A stretch of DNA of 54,006 nucleotides, taken from contig NZ_JAURWA010000006.1 of assembly GCF_030655195.1 (NCBI RefSeq), forward strand, positions 1 through 54,006. The letters run 5' to 3'. This stretch comes from Patulibacter sp. GTDB taxonomy: Bacteria; Actinomycetota; Thermoleophilia; Solirubrobacterales; Solirubrobacteraceae. Of this stretch, positions 36,579 through 44,793 are shown one piece after another. Made by a program: the position numbers and the translations under genes. The first letter of the stretch is position 1. Every line of letters starts with the position of its first letter. Under the pieces are notes generated by a model. The model worked only from the letters and a program-made list of their open reading frames with translations. It had not been told where the DNA came from and made no database searches.

Positions 36579-38710
36579 CCGTCACCGTCTGGCCCGGCCG
36601 ACCCTTCCCGCTCGGGGCCACCTGGAACGGGGATGGCGTCAACTTCTCCCTCTACTCCCTGAACGCCGAGCGCGTCGAGCTGTGCCTCTTCGACGAGGAG
36701 GACAACGAGACGCGGATAGCGGTCGAGCAGCGCACCGCCCACCAGTGGCACTGCTTCCTCCCCGAGGCGCGACCGGGCGACCGCTACGGCTACCGCGTGC
36801 ACGGGCCCTACGACCCCGAGGGCGGGCACCGCTTCAACCCGGCGAAGCTCCTGATCGACCCCTACGCGAAGGCGATCGACGGGGCCGTCGACTGGGACGC
36901 GGCCAACACGCTGCCCTACGTCCCCGGCGGGGCGGACACCCCCGACGACGCCGACCTCGAGATCGACGACGACGACTCCGCCGCCGCGATCCCCAAGTCG
37001 GTCGTGGTCGACGAGTCCTTCGACTGGGAGGGCGACGTCCGCCTCGAGCGGCCGTGGAACGAGACCGTCATCTACGAGACCCACGTCAAGGGCTTCACCA
37101 AGACGCACCCCGACGTCCGCGAGGACCTCCGCGGCACGTACGCCGGTCTGGCCTCCGACGCGGCGCTCGGGTACCTGAAGGACCTGGGCGTGACGGCGGT
37201 CGAGCTGCTGCCCGTCCACCACATCGCGGACGAGTCGTTCCTGCACGACATGGGCCTCAGCAACTACTGGGGCTACGCGTCGATCGGCTACCTCGCTCCG
37301 CACGCCGGCTACTCGGCGTCGGGCACCCGCGGCGAGCAGGTCGCGGAGTTCAAGGGCATGGTCAAGGCCCTGCACAAGGCCGGGATCGAGGTGATCCTCG
37401 ACGTCGTCTACAACCACACGGCCGAGGGCAACCACCTCGGGCCGATGCTCTCGATGAAGGGCGTCGACAACAAGACGTACTACCGCCTGGTCCCCGACGA
37501 CCTGCACCACTACATGGACTACACGGGCACGGGCAACACGCTCGACGCCCGGCAGCCGGCCGTGCTGCGGATGATCATGGACTCGCTGCGGTACTTCGTC
37601 ATCGAGTGCCACGTCGACGGCTTCCGCTTCGACCTCGCCTCCGCGCTGGCCCGCGAGCTCTACGACGTCGACCGCCTGTCTGCGTTCTTCGACACGATCC
37701 ACCAGGACCCCGTCCTGTCGCAGGTCAAGCTGATCGCGGAGCCGTGGGACGTCGGTCCCGGCGGCTACCAGGTGGGCAACTTCCCGGTCCTGTGGAGCGA
37801 GTGGAACGGCATCTACCGCGACCAGATCCGGGACTTCTGGCGCGGCGCCGCCGGGGCCGCGGACTTCGCCGACCGCTTCTCCGGCTCGGCCGACCTCTAC
37901 GAGGACGACGGCCGCGACCCGTTCGCGTCGATCAACTTCGTCACGGCGCACGACGGCTTCACGATGCGCGACCTCGTCACGTACAACGACAAGCACAACG
38001 AGGCCAACCAGGAGGGCGGGCGCGACGGCACCGACGACAACCGCTCCTGGAACTGCGGCGTCGAGGGCGAGACGGACGACCCCGAGATCAACGCGCTGCG
38101 CCGCCGGCAGCAGCGCAACATGCTGACCACCCTGATCCTCTCGCAGGGCACGCCGATGCTGCTGGGCGGCGACGAGATCGGGCGCACGCAGCACGGGTCC
38201 AACAACGCGTGGTGCCAGGACAACGAGATCTCCTGGTACTCGTGGACGCAGGAGGAGGACCAGCCCGAGCAGCTGACCTTCACCAAGCGCCTGATCGCGC
38301 TGCGCAAGGAGCACCCCGTGTTCCGCCGCCAGGAGTTCCTCCGCGGCCGCGACCCCGAGGGCGACGCCCTGCCCGACGTCTGGTGGTTCCGCCCCGACGG
38401 CCACCGCATGACCAAGCGCGAGTGGGACGACGCGGAGTGCCACGTCCTGGGCGTGTTCCTCAACGGGGACGCGATCACCGACCGCACCCGCGAGGGCGAG
38501 CCCCTGCAGGACGACTCGTTCGTGCTGCTGATCAACGCCCACCACGAGGACGCGACGTTCACGCTGCCCTCCGCCGCCTACGGCGAGACGTGGACCCAGG
38601 ACCTGTGCACCGTCGACGCGGAGCTGCAGCCCGGGACGGGGGAGTACGCCGCCCGCAGCGAGTTCCACGTGAGCGCCCGCGCCATCTCGATCCTCCGCCG
38701 CGTCGCGTGA
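36575..38710 (+). CDS. glgX: Glycogen debranching enzyme (GlgX/TreX)
   Basis: A 711-residue GH13_11 isoamylase-type enzyme that removes alpha-1,6 branches and so supplies linear chains to TreY. The N-terminal CBM48 starts GRPFPLGATWNGDGVNFSLYS. The barrel has YETHVKGFTKTHPDV, ELLPVHHIADESFLHDMGLSNYWGY, VDGFRFDLASAL (nucleophile Asp353), KLIAEPWDVGPGGYQVGNFP (acid Glu389) and VTAHDGFTMRDLV. The EANQEGGRDG, NRSWNCGVEG and GDEIGRTQHGSNNAWCQDN blocks are specific to this family. Its place between treZ and treY argues for the TreX role. Both ends overlap neighbours by 4 bases. Confidence 0.97.
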   Translation: MTVTVWPGRPFPLGATWNGDGVNFSLYSLNAERVELCLFDEEDNETRIAVEQRTAHQWHCFLPEARPGDRYGYRVHGPYDPEGGHRFNPAKLLIDPYAKAIDGAVDWDAANTLPYVPGGADTPDDADLEIDDDDSAAAIPKSVVVDESFDWEGDVRLERPWNETVIYETHVKGFTKTHPDVREDLRGTYAGLASDAALGYLKDLGVTAVELLPVHHIADESFLHDMGLSNYWGYASIGYLAPHAGYSASGTRGEQVAEFKGMVKALHKAGIEVILDVVYNHTAEGNHLGPMLSMKGVDNKTYYRLVPDDLHHYMDYTGTGNTLDARQPAVLRMIMDSLRYFVIECHVDGFRFDLASALARELYDVDRLSAFFDTIHQDPVLSQVKLIAEPWDVGPGGYQVGNFPVLWSEWNGIYRDQIRDFWRGAAGAADFADRFSGSADLYEDDGRDPFASINFVTAHDGFTMRDLVTYNDKHNEANQEGGRDGTDDNRSWNCGVEGETDDPEINALRRRQQRNMLTTLILSQGTPMLLGGDEIGRTQHGSNNAWCQDNEISWYSWTQEEDQPEQLTFTKRLIALRKEHPVFRRQEFLRGRDPEGDALPDVWWFRPDGHRMTKREWDDAECHVLGVFLNGDAITDRTREGEPLQDDSFVLLINAHHEDATFTLPSAAYGETWTQDLCTVDAELQPGTGEYAARSEFHVSARAISILRRVA

Positions 38711-40818
38711 GCGTCCCCCGCGCGACCTACCGGATCCAGCTGACGCCGGACCAGGACTTCGCCGCGGTCCGCGAGCTCGTCCCGTACCTGCGGGACCTCG
38801 GGATCTCGCACCTCTACCTGTCGCCGTCGCTGACGGCGCGGTCGGGCTCGACGCACGGCTACGACGTCGTCGACCCGACGACGGTGAGCGCGGCCCTGGG
38901 CGGCGAGGACGGCCTGCGGGCGCTCGCCGCCGAGGGCCTCGGGGTCGTGCTGGACATCGTCCCCAACCACATGGGCGTGGGCGACGAGAACCGCTGGTGG
39001 TCGGACGAGGACGAGCGGGTGCGCGTCTTCGACTACGACCCCGAGGACGGCTGGTACCGCCGCTTCTTCGACATCGACGACCTCGCCGGTGTCCGCGTCG
39101 AGGACCCCGAGGTCTTCGCGCTGACCCACGACAAGGTGCTCGAGCTCGTCCGGGACGGCGTCGTCGACGGCCTGCGGATCGACCATCCCGACGGCCTGGC
39201 CGATCCCGCCGGCTACCTGCGACGCCTGCGCGAAGCGGGCGTCGCCCACGTGTGGGTCGAGAAGATCCTCAGCGCGAGCCACCCCGTCGAGCAGCTGCCC
39301 GACTGGCCCGTCGAGGGCACCGTCGGCTACGAGTTCCTCGGCGACGCCACGGCGCTGTTCGTCGACCCGGCCGGCGAGGGCGTCCTGACGCACCTCTTCG
39401 CCGACCTGACGGGGGAGACCCGGGCGTTCCCCGAGGTCGCACTGGAGACCCAGATCGCCCAGGCGACGACGACGTTCGCCCGCGAGGTCGCCCGGCTGCG
39501 CACGCTGCTCGACGTCCCGGGCATCGCCGACGCCCTCGCGGCGATCCCGGTCTACCGCACCTACGCCGACCCGGCAGAGGGGCCGACGTCGCTCTCCGAG
39601 GCCGACCTGGCGGCGATCGCCGCGACCGACGCGTCGGAGGAGCTGCAGCGGGTGCTGCGGTTGGAGGAGCCCGGCCACGAGTCGTTCGTGACGAAGTTCC
39701 AGCAGACCTCCCCGCCGGTCACCGCCAAGGGGGTCGAGGACACCGCCTTCTACCGCTACGTCCGCCTGCTGGCCCTGAACGAGGTGGGTCACGAGCCCGA
39801 CCGCTTCTCGCTGTCGGTCGGCGACTTCCACGCCCGCAACCTGCATCGCTCGGAGCACCAGCCCCACGGCATGCTCACGACGCAGACCCACGACACGAAG
39901 CGCTCCGGCGACGTCCGGGCCCGCATCGGTGCGCTCGCGTCGGTGCCGGAGGAGTGGCGCGACGCCGTGACCCGGTGGCGCGGCATCACCGCGGGGCTGC
40001 GGCCCGACGGGGTGCCCGACGGCGGCGAGGAGCTGACGATCTACCAGACGCTCCTGGGCGCCTGGCCGATCACCGCCGAGCGGCTCGAGGGGTTCCTGGA
40101 GAAGGCCCTGCGCGAGGCCAAGCAGCACACGACGTGGGCCGAGCCGGACGAGGTCTACGAGGGGAAGGTCCAGGCGTTCGCCACGGCGCTCCTCGAGCAC
40201 CGGCCGTTCCTCGACGACTTCGTGCCCTTCGCGGCCCGGATGGCGGCCGAGGGTCGGCGCTCCTCGCTCGCCCAGACGCTGCTGAAGCTGACGGTGCCGG
40301 GCGTGCCCGACCTCTACCAGGGCGACGAGCTCGAGACGCTGAGCCTCGTGGACCCCGACAACCGCCGTCCCGTCGACTGGGAGCGCCGTCGGACGCTGCT
40401 CACCGAGGTCGTCGGTGGCGCCGGTGCGCCGGAGGTCGACGCGGCGGCCGACCCGTTCTCCGCGGGCGGGACGGCGGCGTTCGACCGTCGGAAGCTCGCG
40501 CTGGTGCACGCCGCCCTCGGGCTGCGCGCCGAGCTCGAGCCGGTGTTCGCCGACGGGGCCTACCGCCCGCTGGACGCGGGGGAGGGCACCGTCGCCTTCC
40601 TGCGCGGCGACGACGTGCTCGTCGTCGTCGGCGTGCGCGACTGGCGGGACGCCACGATCGAGCTGCCCTCGGACGGCGCGGGACGCTGGAGCAGCGTGCT
40701 GGACGGCGCCGACGTCGAGGTGCCGACGGACGGCGGCGGCCCGCCGCGGCTCCCGGTGGCCGACGTCGTCGACCGCGACGGTCTCGCGCTCCTGCGGCGG
40801 CACCCCGAAGCGCAGTGA
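38707..40818 (+). CDS. treY: Malto-oligosyltrehalose synthase, compact form
   Basis: A 703-residue GH13_26 enzyme that turns the reducing end of maltodextrins into a trehalosyl end. Motifs are RATYRIQLTPDQDFAAV, LYLSPSLTARSGSTHGYDV, LDIVPNHMGVGDENRWW, DGLRIDHPDGLADP (nucleophile Asp159), HVWVEKILS (acid Glu185), VTAKGVEDTAFYRYVRL, TTQTHDTKRSGDVRARI and VPGVPDLYQGDEL. The segment between PNHM and the FDIDDLAGVRVEDP block is only about 35 residues; in M. tuberculosis TreY, as I recall it, it is about 65-70 residues longer. The catalytic residues are intact, so activity is expected. GTG start overlapping the glgX stop (GTGA). Confidence 0.95.
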   Translation: MSVPRATYRIQLTPDQDFAAVRELVPYLRDLGISHLYLSPSLTARSGSTHGYDVVDPTTVSAALGGEDGLRALAAEGLGVVLDIVPNHMGVGDENRWWSDEDERVRVFDYDPEDGWYRRFFDIDDLAGVRVEDPEVFALTHDKVLELVRDGVVDGLRIDHPDGLADPAGYLRRLREAGVAHVWVEKILSASHPVEQLPDWPVEGTVGYEFLGDATALFVDPAGEGVLTHLFADLTGETRAFPEVALETQIAQATTTFAREVARLRTLLDVPGIADALAAIPVYRTYADPAEGPTSLSEADLAAIAATDASEELQRVLRLEEPGHESFVTKFQQTSPPVTAKGVEDTAFYRYVRLLALNEVGHEPDRFSLSVGDFHARNLHRSEHQPHGMLTTQTHDTKRSGDVRARIGALASVPEEWRDAVTRWRGITAGLRPDGVPDGGEELTIYQTLLGAWPITAERLEGFLEKALREAKQHTTWAEPDEVYEGKVQAFATALLEHRPFLDDFVPFAARMAAEGRRSSLAQTLLKLTVPGVPDLYQGDELETLSLVDPDNRRPVDWERRRTLLTEVVGGAGAPEVDAAADPFSAGGTAAFDRRKLALVHAALGLRAELEPVFADGAYRPLDAGEGTVAFLRGDDVLVVVGVRDWRDATIELPSDGAGRWSSVLDGADVEVPTDGGGPPRLPVADVVDRDGLALLRRHPEAQ

Positions 40819-42008
40819 CGGCGCCCGCGGTCCTCACGCTCTCCTGGGAGTACCCGCCCGTCGTCGAGGGGGGCCTCGCGCGACACGTGGCGGGCCTCTC
40901 GGCGGGACTGGTGCGCCGCGGCACGGACGTGCGCGTCCTGACCCGCGGCGCCGACGCCGTGCCGGCCCACGCCGAGGACGACGGGGTGAACGTGCAGCGC
41001 GTGCAGCGAGCCTCGCCGCCTTCGGGCCTCGACGCGTTCCTGACGTGGGTCGACGAGCTCGGCGACGATCTCCTGGCGGCGGGCACCGCCGCGGCCGAGG
41101 ACCGCCGGCCCGACGTCGTCCACGGCCACGACTGGCTCGTCGCCGCGCCCGCCGCCGCCCTTGCCGACGCCCTCGGCGTCCCGTACGTCACGACCGTCCA
41201 CGCCACCGAGCACGGGCGCCACCGCGGCTGGGTGCACGAGCACCCGCAGTCCCACGTCCACGGCGTCGAGGCGGAGATGATCGACCGCGCCGACGCGGTC
41301 CTCGTCTGCTCGTCGTTCATGCGCCGCCACGTGCTCGACGTCTTCGACCCCGAGCCCGACGACGTGGCGGTGGTGCGCAACGGCATCGACCCCGTCGCGC
41401 CGGTGGACCCCTCGGACGTCCGGGGCCTGCGCCGGCGGCTCGCCCCGGACGGCGAGCTCCTGGTGCTCTGCGCGGGGCGCCTCGTCTACGAGAAGGGCTT
41501 CCAGGTCGCCCTGTCGGCCTTCGACCGCGTGGTCCGCGCGACCGGACCGGCCGCCCCGCCGGCCCGCCTCGTGGTCGCCGGGTCCGGCCCGCACGAGGCC
41601 GAGCTGCGCGCCCAGGCCCACGCGCTGGACCTGGGCGACCGGGTCCGGTTCCTCGGGTGGACCGACGACGCCACGCTGCCGGCGCTCTACCGCGCCGCCG
41701 ACGTCTGCCTGGTCCCGTCGCTCTACGAGCCGTTCGGCCTGGTGGCGCTCGAGGCGATGCGCGGCGGATGCGCCGTGGTCGCGGCGGCGACGGGCGGCCT
41801 GCGCGAGGTCGTCCCGGAGGGCACGGGCGTCCGCGTCCCGCCCGACGACGTCCGGGCCCTGGCCGCGGCGCTCCGCCGACTGCTCGACGACGCGGCCCTG
41901 CGGTCCCGGCTCGTGCAGATCGGAGCGACCCACGCCGCGCGCTTCTCGTGGGACGACGCGGCGGCCCGGACGCTCGAGGTCTACGCCCGTCTGGGCGTCC
42001 GCGTCTGA
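40815..42008 (+). CDS. Glycosyltransferase family 4 protein, glucan-pathway associated
   Basis: A 397-residue GT4 (GT-B fold) enzyme. The N-terminal domain opens LTLSWEYPPVVEGGLARHVAGLSAGL, the glycogen-synthase-like acceptor loop. HGHDWLVAAPA and VTTVHATEHGRHRG follow. The C-terminal nucleotide-sugar domain has CAGRLVYEKGFQVAL, VAGSGPHEAELRA and the E-x7-E motif in PSLYEPFGLVALEAM. In actinobacteria, related GT4 enzymes use ADP-glucose to make maltose 1-phosphate (GlgM) or to extend glucan (GlgA). As last gene of the glgE-treY operon, coupled by GTGA, one of these roles is likely, but which cannot be decided here. No glgC is present in the window. Confidence 0.85.
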   Translation: MTAPAVLTLSWEYPPVVEGGLARHVAGLSAGLVRRGTDVRVLTRGADAVPAHAEDDGVNVQRVQRASPPSGLDAFLTWVDELGDDLLAAGTAAAEDRRPDVVHGHDWLVAAPAAALADALGVPYVTTVHATEHGRHRGWVHEHPQSHVHGVEAEMIDRADAVLVCSSFMRRHVLDVFDPEPDDVAVVRNGIDPVAPVDPSDVRGLRRRLAPDGELLVLCAGRLVYEKGFQVALSAFDRVVRATGPAAPPARLVVAGSGPHEAELRAQAHALDLGDRVRFLGWTDDATLPALYRAADVCLVPSLYEPFGLVALEAMRGGCAVVAAATGGLREVVPEGTGVRVPPDDVRALAAALRRLLDDAALRSRLVQIGATHAARFSWDDAAARTLEVYARLGVRV

Positions 42009-42117
42009 CCCGGGGCGTGGGACGGCCGGAGCGGCGCGGCCGACGTCCGGCTCGGGCCGCACGCCGTCGGCCCCCGCCGGCTGCGAGCTCGGCCGGCGGT
42101 GCGGTGCCGGTGGCCGC

Positions 42118-43104
42118 TCAGCCCGTGTAGAACGGGTTGGGCAGCTTGAACGCCCGCTCGGCGTGGCCGCCGGCGAGGTCGCTCTCCTGGTCCCCGACGT
42201 TCGCCACGACCGTGAAGCCCCGGGCCTCGATGGCGGCGCGCTCGCCCGCCTTGTAGGTGGCCGAGCTCCCCGCGGGGTTGGCCTTCAGCGACAGGCCGGC
42301 GTACCCGGTGTACCCGGCGGCGGCCAGGTTGCGCACCGTGGTCTCACGCAGTCCCGGCAGCGGGGCGGGACGCGCGGTGATCAGGAAGATCGAGAAGCCG
42401 CGTCGCTTGGCCAGCTCGTACGCGTCCGAGACGCCGGGCATGCGCGTCCCGGTGCCGCTGAGGGCGCCGGGGAACTGGCCGGCCGAGCCGGTCTCGGGAT
42501 CGGAGCCCGGGACGCCGATGTAGTTCGACAGCAGCGTCTCGTCGATGTCGAAGACCACCGCGGGGCGGATGGCGCCGCGGCAGTCCGAGGCCGCGGGACG
42601 GGCGACTGCGGGGGTGATCGTGGCCTGGGCGACCCGGGCGGCGCGCGCGGCGACGCGGGCGCGCCTGGCGAGCACGCGGGCCCGTGCACGGGCCTTGCGG
42701 CGGACGGTCGCCGACGTCCCGGCCTTCCTCGCGAGTCGCCGGCTCCTCGCCGTGGCCGTGCGGGAGCGGCGGGCGGCCCGGGTAGACGCACGGGCGGTGC
42801 TGCGCGCCCGGGCGACCTGGGCGGCGGTCGGCTCGGCGATCGTCGGGGCGGTCGGCTTGCCGGCGGCCCCGACGGGCAGGCCGTAGGCCCGGCAGGCACC
42901 GGTCAGCGCGTCGAGCTGGTCGGCGCGCTGCTCGATCCAGGCGGACGCGGGCGCGGCGGCGGCCACGACGTCGCGGGCGTAGTCGCCGCTCTGCAGGTAG
43001 GCGGTCTTCGACTGCCCGGGCGCCTGGTCGGCGTGGGCGGCGGCAGGCGCTCCGAACCCGGCGACGGCGAGCAGGACGACGGCGGATGAACGGCCTCGGC
43101 GCAT
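42118..43104 (-). CDS. Secreted HAD family acid phosphatase with a basic Ala/Arg insert
   Basis: A 328-residue exported phosphatase of the class B/plant-type acid phosphatase (PF03767) group. The signal peptide is MRRGRSSAVVLLAVAGFGAPAA-, cleaved near AHA. The HAD motifs are AVVFDIDETLLSNY (nucleophile Asp185, acid Asp187), FLITARP (motif II), the Lys in YKAGERAAIEARG, and VANVGDQESDLAGG (motif III). Between the first helices and motif I lies an unusual stretch (about residues 95-160) made almost only of Ala, Arg, Ser, Thr and Val, with roughly 25 Arg/Lys and no acidic residues. GGGAGG lies 8 bases before the ATG. The natural substrate is unknown. Confidence 0.88.
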   Translation of the reverse strand: MRRGRSSAVVLLAVAGFGAPAAAHADQAPGQSKTAYLQSGDYARDVVAAAAPASAWIEQRADQLDALTGACRAYGLPVGAAGKPTAPTIAEPTAAQVARARSTARASTRAARRSRTATARSRRLARKAGTSATVRRKARARARVLARRARVAARAARVAQATITPAVARPAASDCRGAIRPAVVFDIDETLLSNYIGVPGSDPETGSAGQFPGALSGTGTRMPGVSDAYELAKRRGFSIFLITARPAPLPGLRETTVRNLAAAGYTGYAGLSLKANPAGSSATYKAGERAAIEARGFTVVANVGDQESDLAGGHAERAFKLPNPFYTG

Positions 43105-43165
43105 CGGGTCATCCTCCCGGATCCGTCGGCTGCGGTGGTGACAGACCCGTCAACTCGCGGACGCA

Positions 43166-43196
43166 CGACGGGCCCGACCGGTGGCCGGGCCCGTCG
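43166..43196 (-). terminator. Terminator hairpin after the 64-residue gene
   Basis: CGACGGGCCCG and its perfect complement CGGGCCCGTCG around a 9-base loop. It lies between the small gene and the acid phosphatase, both on the - strand. Confidence 0.7.
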
Positions 43197-43257
43197 AGGG
43201 CGGGTCGATGGTCGACCCAGGAGGTCCCGCCGCCACGGGCGGGACCGGGAGGAGGTG

Positions 43258-43452
43258 CTAGGCGGCGGCGGGGCGGCCGTCGGTGACGGTCGCCTGGACC
43301 GAGACGCGGCAGTGGCCGAGCGCGTCGGCGTGGATCGCATCCGGCGCGTGGCCGTCGTCGACGAAGACGTCGTCGAGCCGGCCGGTCTGCTGCGCGAGGG
43401 TGTCGCGGACGCGGCGGTCGCGGGTGGTGGTGTCGATCGTGCTGGTGCTCAT
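43258..43452 (-). CDS. 64-residue protein of unknown function
   Basis: A small frame supported by signals rather than homology. GGAGG sits 4-5 bases before the ATG at 43452, a TACCGT -10-like box lies about 65 bases further upstream (43516-43521), and a perfect 11-base-stem terminator follows 60 bases after the stop. The product is hydrophilic: a Ser/Thr-rich head (MSTSTIDTTTRDRR), a probable helix (RRVRDTLAQQTGRLDDVFVDD), a His/Ala-rich middle with a single Cys (HADALGHCRVSVQATV) and an Ala tail. There is no signal peptide, membrane segment or family I recognise. The antisense strand here is open too, but without comparable signals. Confidence 0.6.
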   Translation of the reverse strand: MSTSTIDTTTRDRRVRDTLAQQTGRLDDVFVDDGHAPDAIHADALGHCRVSVQATVTDGRPAAA

Positions 43453-43710
43453 GATCCTCCGTGCGCCGGGAGTTCGACGGCCGGTGCGGGCACCGGATCC
43501 GGCATCTGCACCTGACGGTAGGCGCCTCGCGCCGTCGCGGCTACGTCTCGCGCGGGACCGTGCGACGGATGGGGGGGTGTCCTCGCCGTCGTCCCCGACC
43601 GGCGTCGCCGGACCGGCCGCGGGCACCGTCGACGGGGACCGCCCCGGTAGAGTCCGCCGTTCCGCCCGCGGCCCGATCGCGGGCGCCGGTCCATCGACGA
43701 GGAGCGCGCG
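43453..43710. promoter_or_regulatory. Divergent control region of the 64-residue gene and ilvE
   Basis: 258 bases without a convincing gene. TACCGT on the - strand (43516-43521) fits a -10 for the small gene. TAGAGT on the + strand (43648-43653) fits a -10 for ilvE, leaving a leader of about 50 bases that ends in GAGGAG before the GTG. Confidence 0.45.
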
Positions 43711-44649
43711 GTGCCCCAGGGCGACTACATCTGGAAGAACGGCGAGCTCGTCCCCTGGGCCGACGCGAAGGTCCACGTCCTCACCCACGCGCTGCACTAC
43801 GGCACGGGCGTCTTCGAGGGCGTCCGGTGCTACGACACCGCCTCGCACGGTCCGGCGGTCTTCCGGCACCGCGACCACGTCGACCGGCTCTTCAAGTCGT
43901 CCGAGCTCTTCTACATGCCGGTCCCGTTCTCGCAGGAGGAGATCCGGCAGGCGACGCTCGAGACGATCGCGGCCAACGGGCTGCGCTCGTGCTACATCCG
44001 CCCGCTCGTGTTCCGCGGCGAGGGTCCCATGGGCCTCAGCCCGCTGGACTCGCCCGTCGACGTGATCGTGGCGTGCTGGGAGTGGGGCTCCTACCTCGGC
44101 GACGAGGGCAAGGCCAAGGGCGTCCGCGCCAAGGTCTCGTCGTGGCGCCGGCTGTCGCCGTCGGGGCTGATCCCGCACGCCAAGGCGTCCGGCCAGTACC
44201 TGAACTCGGTGCTCGCCAAGATCGAGATCACGAAGGCCGGCTACGAGGAGGCCATCCTCCTCGACGACCGCGGCATGGTCTGCGAGGGGTCGGGCGAGAA
44301 CATCTTCGTCGTCCGTGACGGCGTCATCGCGACCCCGCCGCAGTCCGCGTCGATCCTCGACGGCATCAACCGCCGCTCGGTCATGACGATCGCCAAGGAC
44401 CTCGGCTACGAGCTCGTCGAGCGCGACCTCGGCCGCGCCGAGCTCTACCTGGCCGACGAGATCTTCCTCACCGGGACCGCCGCCGAGCTCACGCCCGTGC
44501 GCGAGGTCGACGACCACACCATCGGCGCCGGCGGCATGGGCCCGATCACCGCCGAGCTCCAGCGCGTGTTCGAGGACGCCCTGCACGGCCGCGACGAGCG
44601 GTACGCGGACTGGCTGGACCCGGTCGACGCCCGCGAGCAGGCCCGCTGA
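43711..44649 (+). CDS. ilvE: Branched-chain amino acid aminotransferase
   Basis: A 312-residue fold-type IV PLP aminotransferase, the last step of valine, leucine and isoleucine synthesis. Motifs are THALHYGTGVFEGVRCYDT, YIRPLVFRGEGPMGL, SPSGLIPHAKASGQYLNSVLAK (PLP Lys in the HAKASG segment), EAILLDDRGMVCEGSGENIFVV and LADEIFLTGTAAELTPV, all typical of IlvE class I. D-amino-acid aminotransferase and aminodeoxychorismate lyase share the fold, but these motifs and the adjacent citramalate synthase favour IlvE. GTG start with GAGGAG about 8 bases upstream. Confidence 0.96.
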   Translation: MPQGDYIWKNGELVPWADAKVHVLTHALHYGTGVFEGVRCYDTASHGPAVFRHRDHVDRLFKSSELFYMPVPFSQEEIRQATLETIAANGLRSCYIRPLVFRGEGPMGLSPLDSPVDVIVACWEWGSYLGDEGKAKGVRAKVSSWRRLSPSGLIPHAKASGQYLNSVLAKIEITKAGYEEAILLDDRGMVCEGSGENIFVVRDGVIATPPQSASILDGINRRSVMTIAKDLGYELVERDLGRAELYLADEIFLTGTAAELTPVREVDDHTIGAGGMGPITAELQRVFEDALHGRDERYADWLDPVDAREQAR

Positions 44650-44793
44650 GCGACATGGGGCTGTTCGCGCACATCGCCGGACGGCGAATTCCCTAGGGGC
44701 ACCGGCCGCGCAGAGCGGACGGGCGCCCCACGCCACCGTCCGCACCCACCCCGCGACCGGTCCCGGCCGCGGCCCACACGAACTGCACCCGAC
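44650..44793. other. ilvE-cimA intergenic region
   Basis: 144 bases with no gene. GGGGC and GCCCC (near 44696 and 44728) can pair around a CCGC/GCGG inner stem, a possible weak terminator or leader hairpin. No ribosome binding site precedes cimA. Confidence 0.35.

Noticed and set aside
43461..44318. Alternative + strand frame over the start of ilvE
   Set aside because: Low-complexity Arg/Ala/Pro translation. ilvE motifs and a ribosome binding site support the other frame.
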